From positions 248,001-312,000 of the forward strand of contig CAVZCV010000014.1 in the NCBI GenBank assembly GCA_963773875.1: DNA of 64,000 bases, written 5' to 3'. The stretch is from CAVTYH01 sp963773875. Its GTDB lineage: Bacteria; Planctomycetota; Planctomycetia; Pirellulales; JADZDJ01. The notes beneath the pieces are model-generated. The model did no database searches and was not told the DNA's origin. It saw only the letters and a program-made list of their open reading frames with translations. Shown here piece after piece: positions 9,962 to 19,609 of this stretch; within the stretch, counting starts at the first letter, position 1, and every line of letters begins with the position of its first letter. The position numbers were made by a program, and so were the translations under genes.

Positions 9962-11068
9962 TCACGTCGCAACTTTGACGACTTTACCAGTGCGCGCCGA
10001 TTCGTAGGTCGCCGTGATGATCTTGAGATCTCTCAAGCCTTCTTCGCCCGGTGTGATCGTCGGCTTACCAGTAAGAATGCAATCGCTGAAGTTATCCATT
10101 TCAGCGGCGAAGTGGTTCGCAGGTTCAATTTCTAGTTCCTCGCGGACCCGGCCGCGGTATTGCCACAAATGATTGCCCTGATACGAAAGGAACGGTTCCG
10201 ATTCCAATTGCCCTTCGGTCCCATAGACGCGGAAGCGGTTGCATCCAAAGCCATAACTCGAAAGACACGATGCGATGAGCCCCGAGGCAAACCGCAGTTC
10301 AAATGCGATGGTTTCCTCGACCTCTTTGAACCGCGGATCGTCCGAGGTGGAATAGCTTGTGGCAAACACCTCCGTCGGTTCTTGTCCGGAGAGATATCGG
10401 ACCGCATTGAGCGCGTAAATGCCAATATCCATCAGTGAACCGCCGCCGGCCAGGGTACGATTTAAGCGCCACTGCGTGGGATCGCCGATGTTGAAGCCGC
10501 CTTCCGCCGTAATCTGTTTGATTGTGCCCAGCCGGCGCACCAACTCGATCGCTTTCTGCGTCACCGGCTCGTAATGCAGGCGGTAAGCGATCATCAGCTG
10601 CCGCTTGGCGGCCGCGCAAGCATCGATCATCGACTGGCACTGTTTGACGCTGTTGGCCATCGGTTTTTCACATAAAACGTGCTTGCCAGCATTGGCGGCG
10701 CGAATCGAATATTCCGCATGCATGCCATTGGGCAACACCACATACACGACGTCGATTGCTGGGTTGTCTTTGATCGAGTCAAAATTCTCGTAGTTGTAGA
10801 TGTTCTTCGGATCGATCCCGTACTTCTCAGCCTGCTGACGGGCCTTTTCGATATGACCGCTGACCAGCGCCACTGGTCGAGCTAATTTACATTTCTCGAA
10901 GGCGGGCAGTAGCTGCTCCATCGTTAATTTGCCGATGCCGACGAGTGCAAATCCGACCATCTTCGATTCTGGAGGCGTTGCCTGCGCCAAGCCCGTGCTC
11001 ATCGCTGCTGCCGCAGCCGAACTGGCTAAAAACGTGCGCCTAGAAATCTTGCTCGATGTAGGGATCAT
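9962..11068 (-). CDS. Gfo/Idh/MocA-family oxidoreductase with Tat signal
   Basis: Predicted NAD(P)-dependent sugar or polyol dehydrogenase exported folded by the Tat system. 368 residues. The N-terminus carries the twin-arginine motif SRRTFLASS (residues 9-17) and an Ala-rich signal. Then follow a Rossmann domain beginning VGFALVGIGKLT, the family motif LCEKPMANS (about residue 135, with the catalytic-type Lys), and a C-terminal domain with GGGSLMDIGIYALNAVRY. Strong ribosome-binding site AAGGAGGT lies before the ATG at 11068. The neighbouring GH43-like gene on the same strand suggests carbohydrate processing outside the cytoplasm. Substrate unknown. Gene intact. Confidence 0.93.
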   Translation of the reverse strand: MIPTSSKISRRTFLASSAAAAAMSTGLAQATPPESKMVGFALVGIGKLTMEQLLPAFEKCKLARPVALVSGHIEKARQQAEKYGIDPKNIYNYENFDSIKDNPAIDVVYVVLPNGMHAEYSIRAANAGKHVLCEKPMANSVKQCQSMIDACAAAKRQLMIAYRLHYEPVTQKAIELVRRLGTIKQITAEGGFNIGDPTQWRLNRTLAGGGSLMDIGIYALNAVRYLSGQEPTEVFATSYSTSDDPRFKEVEETIAFELRFASGLIASCLSSYGFGCNRFRVYGTEGQLESEPFLSYQGNHLWQYRGRVREELEIEPANHFAAEMDNFSDCILTGKPTITPGEEGLRDLKIITATYESARTGKVVKVAT

Positions 11069-11135
11069 GGAACGACCTCCTTAGAAAGTTCGGCCGACTG
11101 TCAGTTGTCGCGACGCCGCGATGAACGAGCGATCG

Positions 11136-12179
11136 TCAGTGGGTCTGCTGATGGCTGCTGCTGGTTGTATCGTTTTGCTGCGTGACGGCTTCGCCGGTTG
11201 CCACGTCGATCGTCCACGGTTTGGGTTCGGGCAATGACAGCTTTCCATCGCCAATTTCCAACGGCATCCATAGGTAACGGGAATCCCATTGAGTGCGAGG
11301 TCTCCAGATGTCCCCCATAAAAATCACGGAAGTTGTCTTGCTGCCGACAATTTTCAGGAGCATTGTCGATTGGCAGCCGTAAGTGTTTGTGGCTGGCGGC
11401 GCGATGTCATTGAATTCCGACCAGGGGCCTTCTAGCTTAGTAGCAGTGGCATATTTATTCGGGTTGGGCGCCCAGCCGGTTAGTTGCGAGCCAACGACGT
11501 AATACAGGCCATTGTAATGCACGACGGCACCGCCTTCCATGTGCAGGGGGATGAGACACATCTCTTTTTCAACATCCAAATAATCCTCGGACAATTTCGC
11601 GATCCGAAACCCATGCGGGCGATCCTCGAAGATCAAATACGCCGAACCGTCGTCATCCACGAATTGGCCGATGTCGCGGCTCTCATGCCCCAGGGGACGA
11701 AAGCTTTTGAGGTACTCATAAGGACCGTCAACCGTGTCACAAGTGGCCACGCCAACACGGGCCAGGTCGTAGCCTCCCGAGCGACCCCCCGCGGAGGGCC
11801 CGTCGATGTGCATGTACATCACAAACTTCTTGGTGTTCTCGTTGTAAAACACCTTCGGACGCTCGAGCACCCAGCGACGTCCGAAGCTCTCTGGATCGGC
11901 GAGCTTGAGGACTTGATTGCGAAATGTCCAGTGCGCGAGGTCGTGGGAGGAATAGCAGCTGACGTAACGTCGGCTGCGATCCAAATCCGCGGTTCGATCT
12001 TCGCCGAACCAATAAAAAGTGTCGCCGCGCCTCATGATGCCACCCCCGTGCGCTTGAATATGGTGCCCCCGATCGTCGGGCCATACTGCGGTCGGCGTAA
12101 TGGTCTCGGGTGCCGCCAACACGATGTTCGCAGCGGAACCCAGGAGGAGACAGGCAACCAAAAAGCTCCACGTTTGCAT
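11136..12179 (-). CDS. Secreted glycoside hydrolase family 43-like protein
   Basis: Predicted five-bladed beta-propeller glycosidase. Features: signal peptide (MQTWSFLVACLLLGSAANIV, ending in LAAP), then HIQAHGGGIMRRGDTFYWFGED, RRYVSCYSSHDLAHWTF, WVLERPKVFYNENTKKFVMY, DIGQFVDDDGSAYLIFED and LHMEGGAVVHYNGLYYVVGS. The acidic residues are arranged as in GH43-type galactosidases and xylosidases. The start is uncertain: ATG at 12179 gives a clean signal peptide, while ATG at 12230 gives a longer Arg-rich leader; neither has a good ribosome-binding site. Probably works with the adjacent oxidoreductase. Activity on a given glycan cannot be told from sequence. Confidence 0.85.
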   Translation of the reverse strand: MQTWSFLVACLLLGSAANIVLAAPETITPTAVWPDDRGHHIQAHGGGIMRRGDTFYWFGEDRTADLDRSRRYVSCYSSHDLAHWTFRNQVLKLADPESFGRRWVLERPKVFYNENTKKFVMYMHIDGPSAGGRSGGYDLARVGVATCDTVDGPYEYLKSFRPLGHESRDIGQFVDDDGSAYLIFEDRPHGFRIAKLSEDYLDVEKEMCLIPLHMEGGAVVHYNGLYYVVGSQLTGWAPNPNKYATATKLEGPWSEFNDIAPPATNTYGCQSTMLLKIVGSKTTSVIFMGDIWRPRTQWDSRYLWMPLEIGDGKLSLPEPKPWTIDVATGEAVTQQNDTTSSSHQQTH

Positions 12180-12559
12180 TGCAGTGCGCCGCGCACGATT
12201 CTGCGCGGCCAAAGTTCGCTGGCGTGCCATGGCAAAGATCCGATCTGAATTGACACGAATCGGAATGGACTTGCTGGTCTGCAACAGTATAAGCCCGGAT
12301 GCCGGCGATGGTTACCACCGGTCGGAGATCAAGTCTCCTAAATTAGCCAGAATTTCCTCCCCAGGGCGTTGATAGGCGAATAGTGCCAGACAAGTCGGCC
12401 GCGGAAGCGTTCCGTCGACTCGGCATAATTTTCAATCTTGTCTGGGAGTCTCGTTAACTCATCACACGTGACATGAGCCGGAAACCGATTAGGAACGGGC
12501 CTCCGGCCGGCGTTCTTACATGATTCGGTGGTCGTGACGAGGTCCTCCATTCCTCTCTC

Positions 12560-12785
12560 GAAACGACCACGGCACCGGGCAAACGTCGCGCCAAAATCCG
12601 ATTGTGACTGCGGGATTCAGGTGATCACCCAATGTATCGCCCACAGCGTTAATCATCGCCATGACAACTAGGCCAAACGTCAAAGCGATCCCCACCTGTC
12701 TTACTTTCCCGCCGGAGACTTCGTTGATTGCGAGGGCACCGGTGCCAGCAAAAACTAGCGCAATGGTGCCAATCGCTTCCGCAAT
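12560..12785 (-). pseudogene. Aquaporin (MIP family) fragment
   Basis: Reading the minus strand from 12785 gives IAEAIGTIALVFAGTGALAI, then VGIALTFGLVVMAM and HLNPAVTIGFW. This is the first half of a major intrinsic protein, including the first NPA motif. There is no in-frame ATG (a TAA lies just upstream). After GFW the frame shifts near 12590 (a missing G in GGG would continue as ARRLPGAVVV), and the second half of the channel is absent. Upstream, another open stretch ends SEIESTLDRVRDEPVIIERK directly before the fragment; I do not recognise it. The rest of 12285-13008 shows no gene. Confidence 0.8.
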
Positions 12786-13008
12786 ATATTATTTCCTTTC
12801 GATAATCACCGGTTCGTCCCGTACCCTGTCCAAGGTCGATTCAATCTCGCTCGGAATCGGGTTATCCTCGCGTGCTGACACCGAACGCAAAAACAAGTTC
12901 AGCATGCTTAGTTTCGGGAAAAGCTTGACGGACGCTTCGATGCCCGGTTAAGTTGCGCTCATGGGGAGCACCCCACCTGTGTGGGACAACTAGTAAAGGA
13001 GGCGTTCC

Positions 13009-14454
13009 ATGGCTCGATCTCTTGCTCGGCGTGCTGGAAGTCGTCGGTGTTCCCTAGTGGTTGGTGCTGTTGCCGCATGCGGCGTGTGGACTTCGTCGGT
13101 GATGCTGCTGGCGGAGGTACCCCAATTTAAGTTGGAGGTGCAAGTCGATTCGCAGGCTGTCCCGGCCGGCAATGGTGCAGCGATTGGCGACACCAGGTCG
13201 GCAGAGGCGACGCACCATCAAGTCAAATTCATTGTTCCTGCACAAGGCGAAGCGCGATTAGCGCTGGCGAGTTTCTGCCTAACGAAGGATGGAAAAATCG
13301 TCGCTGTGCTCAATCGTCAAGATGCGGAACAGAATGGCGGTAATGTGCTTTCGGGTATTATTTCCGCGATAACTTCGGGCGAATCGTCAGCCACGGCATC
13401 CGATGCCAAGTCCAAAGAGAAGCCGAGCTCGGACACAGCGAAGATCGACAGTCCCGCCCAAGTTCGCATCCTCGATGCTGACGGCAAACTGCTCGATAAA
13501 TGGCCAGTCGACTTCACTGCCCAAGCAGTCAATTTGTGCCCCGACGGAAACTTAATTCTCGGCGGCGACGGCGTCCTGGCCCGTTACGATTTGAAGGGCA
13601 AGCAACTGGCGCGGCAAGAATCGCCGCACATGGCCGCCTCGCGGAAAGATCCCGACGAGCTTAAGCAGCGCGCGAAAGAGACGCTGGGGCAACAACGCGA
13701 CTCGATCTCCGGTCTCATCAAAAGCCTGGAAGATCAGAAAGCGGAGCTCGCGAAACGCGAGGACTCTTCGCTGACAGAAGAAGAACGCCAAATGAAACAG
13801 CAGGCCGATCAAATTCTGGCAACCTATAAACTGATGGCGAAGCAGCAGGTTAAACCGATCACTGAGCAAGAAATCAATCAAATGGCCGAGCAGCTGGCCG
13901 GAATGGGCCGCAAAATCAATGCGGTGGCCGCGAGCGACAAGCATCTGTTCTGCACGGCACCGGCTAGCAAAGGCTTCGGCTACAGCGTGTGGCGCACGGA
14001 GCTCGATTTCAGCAAGCCGGAGCGGATTGTCGATGGCCTGAGCGGTTGCTGCGGGCAAATGGACATCCAATGCTGCGGCGACGATGTCGTGGTATCCGAG
14101 AATTCTCGCAAGCGCGTTGTTCGCTACAACTCCACCGGCAAGCAGGTCGACTCCTGGGGTAAAGCCAGCCGCGACGGCGAAGGCGATACGTTTGGAAGCT
14201 GCTGCAATCCGATGAACACACGCGTTGTCGGCGAAAAACTGTATGTTTCCGATTCCGATGGTCGCGTGCGTCTATTCACTCTAAATGGCAAATATGAAGG
14301 CGAAGTCGGCAAGGCGAATGTTGAGCCCGGCTGCAAGAGTTCGATCGTCGAAGTTTCGCCCAGCGGCAAATGCGTCTATTACTTCGACGTCAATCACGCA
14401 CGAATTTGTGCCCTCGATCAAAAGCCGGCCAACAATGCGCAGGCCTCACGGTAG
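13009..14454 (+). CDS. Secreted Cys-rich beta-propeller (NHL-like) protein
   Basis: 481 residues, unrecognised as a named family. N-terminal signal or anchor (about residues 1-35, Arg-rich then hydrophobic). Blade-like repeats follow (AQVRILDADGKLLDKWPVDF, AVNLCPDGNLILGGDGVLARYDLKGKQ). A charged helical segment of about 90 residues (SISGLIKSLEDQKAELAKRE onward) looks like a coiled-coil insertion. The C-terminal blades carry paired cysteines (GCCGQMDIQCCGDD, FGSCCNPMN, EPGCKSS). ATG at 13009 has AAAGGAGG upstream, and a small hairpin CCCAC-CTGT-GTGGG (12973-12986) precedes it. Followed 54 bases later by the PhnD-like gene, so probably one operon. The cysteine pairs suggest metal or cofactor binding or disulfides. 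Confidence 0.75.
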   Translation: MARSLARRAGSRRCSLVVGAVAACGVWTSSVMLLAEVPQFKLEVQVDSQAVPAGNGAAIGDTRSAEATHHQVKFIVPAQGEARLALASFCLTKDGKIVAVLNRQDAEQNGGNVLSGIISAITSGESSATASDAKSKEKPSSDTAKIDSPAQVRILDADGKLLDKWPVDFTAQAVNLCPDGNLILGGDGVLARYDLKGKQLARQESPHMAASRKDPDELKQRAKETLGQQRDSISGLIKSLEDQKAELAKREDSSLTEEERQMKQQADQILATYKLMAKQQVKPITEQEINQMAEQLAGMGRKINAVAASDKHLFCTAPASKGFGYSVWRTELDFSKPERIVDGLSGCCGQMDIQCCGDDVVVSENSRKRVVRYNSTGKQVDSWGKASRDGEGDTFGSCCNPMNTRVVGEKLYVSDSDGRVRLFTLNGKYEGEVGKANVEPGCKSSIVEVSPSGKCVYYFDVNHARICALDQKPANNAQASR

Positions 14455-14508
14455 TTTCCGTTCGCTTTTCAACATTTACAAAACCTTCTCCTCGCAAGGA
14501 GATTTGCC

Positions 14509-15555
14509 ATGAAGATGCGTCCTCGAAGTTTCGGAAAGTCCGGCCGTGGGTTTGCCAAGATCGGTGGCATGCTTGCAATTCTCTCGTTGGGTTTCGCGGC
14601 TCAAATTGCAAACGCGGCGGAAGCGACGACCGCAACGCCAGCAACAGCCGACTCGCCCGACACACTGGTGATGGTCGTAATGGACCCGCTTGCATTGCCG
14701 CTCTCATGCCCCTGCGTGCAAGGCTACGCACAGCGGAATTACGACAAGTTCGGCGAGAAACTGCAAAGGGAATTGGGCCGCCCGGTGAAAGTGGTTTATA
14801 GCGAATCGTTTACAAAGGCCCTCAAGGAGGGCGCTCGCGGTCGCGCCGACATCGTCATCGGCAAGCATTCCGTGGTCCGGTTTGATGCCGCCAAGGCCGA
14901 TCTGAAAGTCACGCCGATCGCGCGACTCAGCGGCAAAGATGGCGCCACCATGCAGACCGGGCTGATCGTGGTGCCGAAGGATGATCCGGCGCACTCGGTG
15001 TCAGATCTGGCCGGCTACCGAATCGTGTTTGGTCCGGAAGAGTGCGATGAAAAACATACTGCGGCGATCGCCTTGCTCAAGGACAACGGTGTTAAGGTGC
15101 CGGAAAAACTGGAAACCTCGCCGGCCTGCAGCGACGGCGCTTGCAACATTCTCGATGAGTTCAAGAAGGATTCAACCAGCCACGGCACTGCGCTGATTTC
15201 CAGTTACGCCAAGCCGCTCTTGGAAGGCTGCGGCACGGTGGAAAAAGGCGCTTTGAGAGTTGTCGGCGAGACCAAGCCGGTGCCGTTTGTCGAGGCATTC
15301 ATCACGGAGCAGGTGAAGCCGGCAGAACGTGCCGAAATTGCCGCGGCAGTGATGAAATCTACGACCGATCCACTCGTGCAATTGGCGTTGGAAACGCGCG
15401 ACGGCTTTGTACCGATCGATAATCAGGCCGCAAAAGATCATTCAGCTGCACCGACGCTTCAGGTAACGCCGCGAATCATCATCTCGTCTGACGGCAGCGA
15501 GGAAAATCTTCTCGACTCCTCGGCCGCCGGCGACGAGAGCGCAAAAAAAAAGTAA
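14509..15555 (+). CDS. PhnD-like periplasmic binding protein, possibly fused to the next gene
   Basis: 348 residues with a signal peptide (residues 1-37, ending QIANAAEA) and a phosphate/phosphonate-type substrate-binding fold: VKVVYSESFTKALKEGARG, ADIVIGKHSVV, GLIVVPKDDPAHSVSDLAGY, RIVFGPEECDEKHTAAIALL. Several cysteines (LSCPCVQGYAQ, SPACSDGACN, LEGCGTVEKG) are unlike ordinary PhnD and echo the Cys-rich propeller upstream. No transporter genes are adjacent, so it may be a sensor or scaffold rather than a transporter component. RBS AAGGAG at 14497-14502. It ends at a nine-A tract (15543-15551); one more A would continue the frame into the PQQ-like protein. Confidence 0.8.
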   Translation: MKMRPRSFGKSGRGFAKIGGMLAILSLGFAAQIANAAEATTATPATADSPDTLVMVVMDPLALPLSCPCVQGYAQRNYDKFGEKLQRELGRPVKVVYSESFTKALKEGARGRADIVIGKHSVVRFDAAKADLKVTPIARLSGKDGATMQTGLIVVPKDDPAHSVSDLAGYRIVFGPEECDEKHTAAIALLKDNGVKVPEKLETSPACSDGACNILDEFKKDSTSHGTALISSYAKPLLEGCGTVEKGALRVVGETKPVPFVEAFITEQVKPAERAEIAAAVMKSTTDPLVQLALETRDGFVPIDNQAAKDHSAAPTLQVTPRIIISSDGSEENLLDSSAAGDESAKKK

Positions 15556-15626
15556 CTGAGCCGCCGAGCTGGACTGGCTGGCGGGGACCCAAACGCGATG
15601 GCATCGCCGCGTGGCTTCCCGATCGG

Positions 15627-16739
15627 TTGCCGGAAAAACCGGTCTTCCTGTGGCGCAAGAAAATGTCGGGCCAGTCGATGGCCGGCCTCGCGGCGACTGA
15701 CCGCGATATTCTGGTCACGGACCGAGATGCCCTCGATACGCAAGACATTTTCCGCTGCCTGAACGCCGAAACGGGCGAAGAGCGGTGGAATGTGCGCGAT
15801 TTCGGCAAGGGCCAGCTCGATTTCGGCAATGCTCCGCGAGCGACGCCGCAGATCATCGGCGATCTGGTGATCTTCTACAACGCCTTCGGCCGGCTTCAGT
15901 GCGTTCGGCTGGCAACCGGCGAAGTCGTCTGGAAAAAAGACCTAACAAAAGAATTCAAAGTGCGGGAGCTGCCGACCTGGGGCACAACGTCGTCGCCGTT
16001 GCTGATCGATGGGAAGTTAATTGTGAACCCCGGCGGAGAAGCAGCGTCAATTGTCGCCCTCAAACCGGACAGCGGCGAAATCATTTGGCAGACCGCTGGC
16101 GACAAAGCCGCGTTTGGTTCGCTGATCGTCGGAAAGTTCGGCGGCCGGCGGCAGATAGTCGGACACGATCATCGCGGCCTGTGCGGCTGGGACATCGAAA
16201 CCGGCAAGCAATTGTGGCGATTGGTCCCGCCGCGGCGCGGCGATTTCGACGTACCCACGCCAATCGCCGTCGGTAATCGATTGCTCGTTTCCACGGAAAA
16301 TAATGGCACGCGGTTGTACGAGTTTGATAATCAGGGCGCAATCGTTCCTCAGCCGATGGCCGTACAAGAAGAACTCGCGCCCGACACCCATACGCCAGTT
16401 GTGCTTGGCGATCGGGTCTTCGGAGTTTGGCAGGGCCTGTATTGCCTCGACCTGGCGCAGGGCCTCAAAACCATTTGGAAGGCCGACGATTCCGCGTTCA
16501 ACGACTATCTCACCGCCATCGCTGCCGGCAACCGCGTGCTACTGGTTACTAAGCACGGCGAACTCCTGCTTATTGATGCGAGCGCCGATCACTTCCAATT
16601 GATTTCCCGCCAAAAGGTCTTCGACGACGACCCCGGCGTGTACTCCCATCCTGCACTTGTCGGTCATCGAATGTACGTCCGTGGGAGCGATGAAATCGTG
16701 TGCCTGGAGCTGGAAAAGGGGCAGCGTGTTGCTGACTAA
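15627..16739 (+). CDS. PQQ-like beta-propeller protein
   Basis: 370 residues of WD/PQQ-like blades: FRCLNAETGEERWNVRDFG, LQCVRLATGEVVWKKDL, IVALKPDSGEIIWQTAGDKA, CGWDIETGKQLWRLVPP. The only in-frame start is TTG at 15627, but homology signs begin earlier in the same frame: SWTGWRGPKRDGIAAWL encoded from about 15567 is the classical N-terminus of these proteins. No signal peptide precedes it. Together with the A9 tract at the end of the PhnD-like gene, this suggests that the two frames form one secreted PhnD-propeller protein, either through a missing A in the sequence or through slippage. Ligand unknown. Confidence 0.8.
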   Translation: MPEKPVFLWRKKMSGQSMAGLAATDRDILVTDRDALDTQDIFRCLNAETGEERWNVRDFGKGQLDFGNAPRATPQIIGDLVIFYNAFGRLQCVRLATGEVVWKKDLTKEFKVRELPTWGTTSSPLLIDGKLIVNPGGEAASIVALKPDSGEIIWQTAGDKAAFGSLIVGKFGGRRQIVGHDHRGLCGWDIETGKQLWRLVPPRRGDFDVPTPIAVGNRLLVSTENNGTRLYEFDNQGAIVPQPMAVQEELAPDTHTPVVLGDRVFGVWQGLYCLDLAQGLKTIWKADDSAFNDYLTAIAAGNRVLLVTKHGELLLIDASADHFQLISRQKVFDDDPGVYSHPALVGHRMYVRGSDEIVCLELEKGQRVAD

Positions 16740-16946
16740 GTCGGCTACTCATTGCTATTCGCCGGAATTTGCATATCGGTCTATGCCGACCGATTGCAGC
16801 CCGGCAATCGTGCACCAATTTTCTGGTATGTGTAGTATCAAGAACTCACGAACAGACTTTGAAACTTGAGTGTTCCGTAGCCAAGCCAGCGGCGATCCAT
16901 ATAGTTATGACGGTGCCGATCAATTCCAACGCGTCTGTGAATAACG

Positions 16947-18751
16947 ATGTCAACGGCCAATGACAATGCGCCTTCCCCAGCGCCGGACGTGCCGCCGCAT
17001 GTTTTGCCGCAGGGCCAACCGGCCGGCTCACATGACGACACACACATCTTCAGGCAGCAATCGGGCCAGTCTCATCCGCAAGTTGTCGCGACGTTTAGGC
17101 GCCATCGGCTCCTGCGAACTGCTGGAGGAAATCTCGCGCGGGGGCATGGGAGTCGTGTACCGCGCGCGCAGCCTGCTCTGGATCGCTGTGTGGCCGTCAA
17201 AGTAATTCTCGACGGCTCGTTTGCACCCGATGACCAGGTGCGCCGCTTCGCCACCGAGGCGAGGGCTGTCGCCAATCTTAAGCACCCAAACATTGTCGCC
17301 ATTTATGAGTATGGCGAATCTGGCGGCCAACCGTATCTGGTCATGGAATATATCGCCGGCCAGAATCCTACCAACTGGCGCAATGCCCAGACTTCTTATG
17401 ATGAGCGAGCATTGATCAAGCTCACCAGGTCTATCGCGCTAGCTTTTGGGTACGCCCACAAACATGGCGTCATTCATCGCGATCTTAAGCCTTCAAACGT
17501 TCTGGTCGATCGGCAAGACGTTCCGCATGTTGTCGATTTTGGCCTGGCTAAGCTCGCCAAAAATGATTCTTCACTCACCGCCGCGGGCGTTGTAATCGGC
17601 ACGCCCAGTTACATGGCGCACCGAGCAGGCAGCGGCAGATCAATCGCAAATTGGTCCAGCGGCCGACGTATATGGCTTGGGCGCAATTCTGTACGAGCTG
17701 TTAACGGGCCGGCCACCCTTTCGAGCGGAAACGCTGGCTGGCACATTGCTCCAAGTGCAAACGAAATTGCCGGTGCCGCCCCGATTCTTGAATCCGGCCG
17801 CATCGCGCGAGTTGGAGGCTATTTGCCTGAAATGTTTGGAAAAAAGATCCCGCCAATCGGTATTCCAGTCCGGGCGATCTGGCCGCCGATTTAGATCGAA
17901 AGCTGCAAGGCGCACGTGTGTTGGCGAGACGACGCGTAGGTTGTCTGGCGGTTTCCAGCCGCAACGTCTTGTGCGCCGCACTCTTGGGAGCTGTCTTGGG
18001 TGGCGCATTCGCTTGGCAAATCGGCGTAAGCTCACGAGCCGCTCTCAGCATCACGCTTGTGGGCACTGCAGCAACAACACTGCTTACCATCGCCTCGATA
18101 TCCCTTTGGAACGAAGTTGTGCTACCTGCCTGGTTGTTCTCCAGAACTGAGCACCCGTTGGCGAAAACAGCCTTTGGCCTGGGATTGGTTCTGGTGGCGC
18201 TATTTTTCTATTTCCCTGCCATGTTGTTGTTGCCATCTGCCATCGACCTGCCTCAATCGGCTCAATGGTTCATCGATGCGGTTCAAACCGTGGCCTGTGC
18301 GGCCGTGTGCGTCGGCCTAGTTGGAAAACTGTTCTGCCTGGCGGCCGCCTTTTGTGCTTCTGCGCAGGGACCGCTCATGTGGAGCACCATCTGCGACTTG
18401 ATTCTATTGGCAATAATTGTCGGTCAAAACCGTGATCCGAACGCGGGAGCAAGTAGGTTGCGTCTTGCACCATGGCTGAGCTTACTCAGCGCCGTGCTGT
18501 TTGTGGTGGCCTTGAAACGAGTGGCATCCGAACTCAACGAATCTCGCTCGCGTCAACGTGCTCAGATGCTGCTGTTGTGGTTGGTTGTTGTTTGTCCGAC
18601 GCTCTTCATCGGTAATCTTGTGGGCAGCTTCACCTGGCATTGGATGGATATCGCTTTTGGCACGTTCTTTGGGCTGGCATGGCTCGTCGGCCTGATCCGC
18701 TTCGCGCGCCTGGTTGGCGAACTCCAAGAGCGAGCCTTGCAAAGAATCTAG
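16947..18751 (+). pseudogene. Membrane Ser/Thr protein kinase broken by four frameshifts
   Basis: Pkn-type kinase of about 600 residues once joined. Pieces in order: Pro-rich N-terminus; ELLEEISRGGMGVVYRAR (glycine loop); CVAVKVILDG (catalytic Lys); VIHRDLKPSNVLVD and VVDFGLAKLA (catalytic loop and DFG); ADVYGLGAILYELLTGRPPF; LKCLEKDPANRYSSPGDLAA; then a C-terminal membrane domain (17918-18751) with about six helices. Frame changes lie near 17094 (extra A in TTTAGGCGCC), 17160-17170 (CGCGCGCGC), 17615-17622 (extra A before PEQ) and 17840-17845 (six A where five fit). Catalytic residues are all present, so it either was active until recently or the frameshifts are sequence errors. Confidence 0.85.
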
Positions 18752-19012
18752 CTCGCCTGCTTCATTTGGTTCGACTCTTGCATCAAGCCGGGGCTGGTGT
18801 AGTTCGTTGCATCGGCCGCTGCGTTTAAAGCTGGAGTCGTCTTGCACATTCCAAGTAGCTCGGCACCCGTAATCGATCCAAAAACTCAGCCACAGCCCTA
18901 TAGCTTGAGAATTCCATTAAACCACCGATTGAGAATCTGGGAAACTTAACCGTTGTCTTGGGTGTTGAATAGCTTAGACGCTCATCTTTGATTCGCATCG
19001 GTTGGAACTTCA

Positions 19013-19609
19013 ATGGTCACGCCTGTTGTAAGCGGTCACTTGGTTGGTTATGCGCGCGTGAGCACTGACGACCAAGACCTATCGCTTCAGATCGATTCGC
19101 TGACCGGCCTTGGCATCGATCAAGCAAACATCTTCACCGAGAAGATCTCGGAAGCAAAAACGGACTGCCCTCAATTGGATGCTTGTATTGCCAAGTTGCA
19201 ACAAAGCGATACGCTTGTGGTCTGGCGGCTCGATCGACTCGGTCGCTCCATGCACCACTGGGTCCCGCTCATTGAAGATCTGCGTAATCGCGGTGTCGGC
19301 TTTCGGTCTGTCAGTGACGGCCTCATCGACACGACGACCCCATCGGGTGAGTTGATCTTTCACATCTTCTCGGCCCTCGCCCAGTTCGAGCGTCGATTAA
19401 TTCAGGAGCGAACGAGGGCTGGCCTTGCATCAGCGCGAGCAAGGGGCAGACTCGGCGGCCGTCCTCCGATCGACCTCGACGAAGCCAAAATGCGGGCTGC
19501 AAGAAAGCTGCACGATGATCATACGCTGAACATTGATGACATCTGCAAGACACTCAACATTTCCAAGTCAACGTACTACCGTTACGTGCAGATGAAGAAA
19601 AAGAATTAG
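19013..19609 (+). CDS. Serine recombinase, resolvase/invertase family
   Basis: 198 residues, the usual size for Hin/Gin/Tn3-resolvase type enzymes. Catalytic serine in YARVSTDDQDLSLQ (residues 14-27); the conserved arginines in VVWRLDRLGRSM; long E helix LIFHIFSALAQFERRLIQER; C-terminal helix-turn-helix (IDDICKTLNISKSTYYRYVQ). It cuts and rejoins DNA at short dyad sites, for example a res or inversion site. The 260 bases upstream hold no clear paired site that I can identify. A 62-codon open frame runs divergently from the same point but is unrecognised. The neighbouring accessory genes suggest a mobile-element remnant. Gene intact. Confidence 0.92.
   Translation: MVTPVVSGHLVGYARVSTDDQDLSLQIDSLTGLGIDQANIFTEKISEAKTDCPQLDACIAKLQQSDTLVVWRLDRLGRSMHHWVPLIEDLRNRGVGFRSVSDGLIDTTTPSGELIFHIFSALAQFERRLIQERTRAGLASARARGRLGGRPPIDLDEAKMRAARKLHDDHTLNIDDICKTLNISKSTYYRYVQMKKKN

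Noticed and set aside
18825..19013. 62-codon open frame divergent from the serine recombinase
   Set aside because: Composition is not impossible, but there is no recognisable domain or ribosome-binding site; kept only as a remark.
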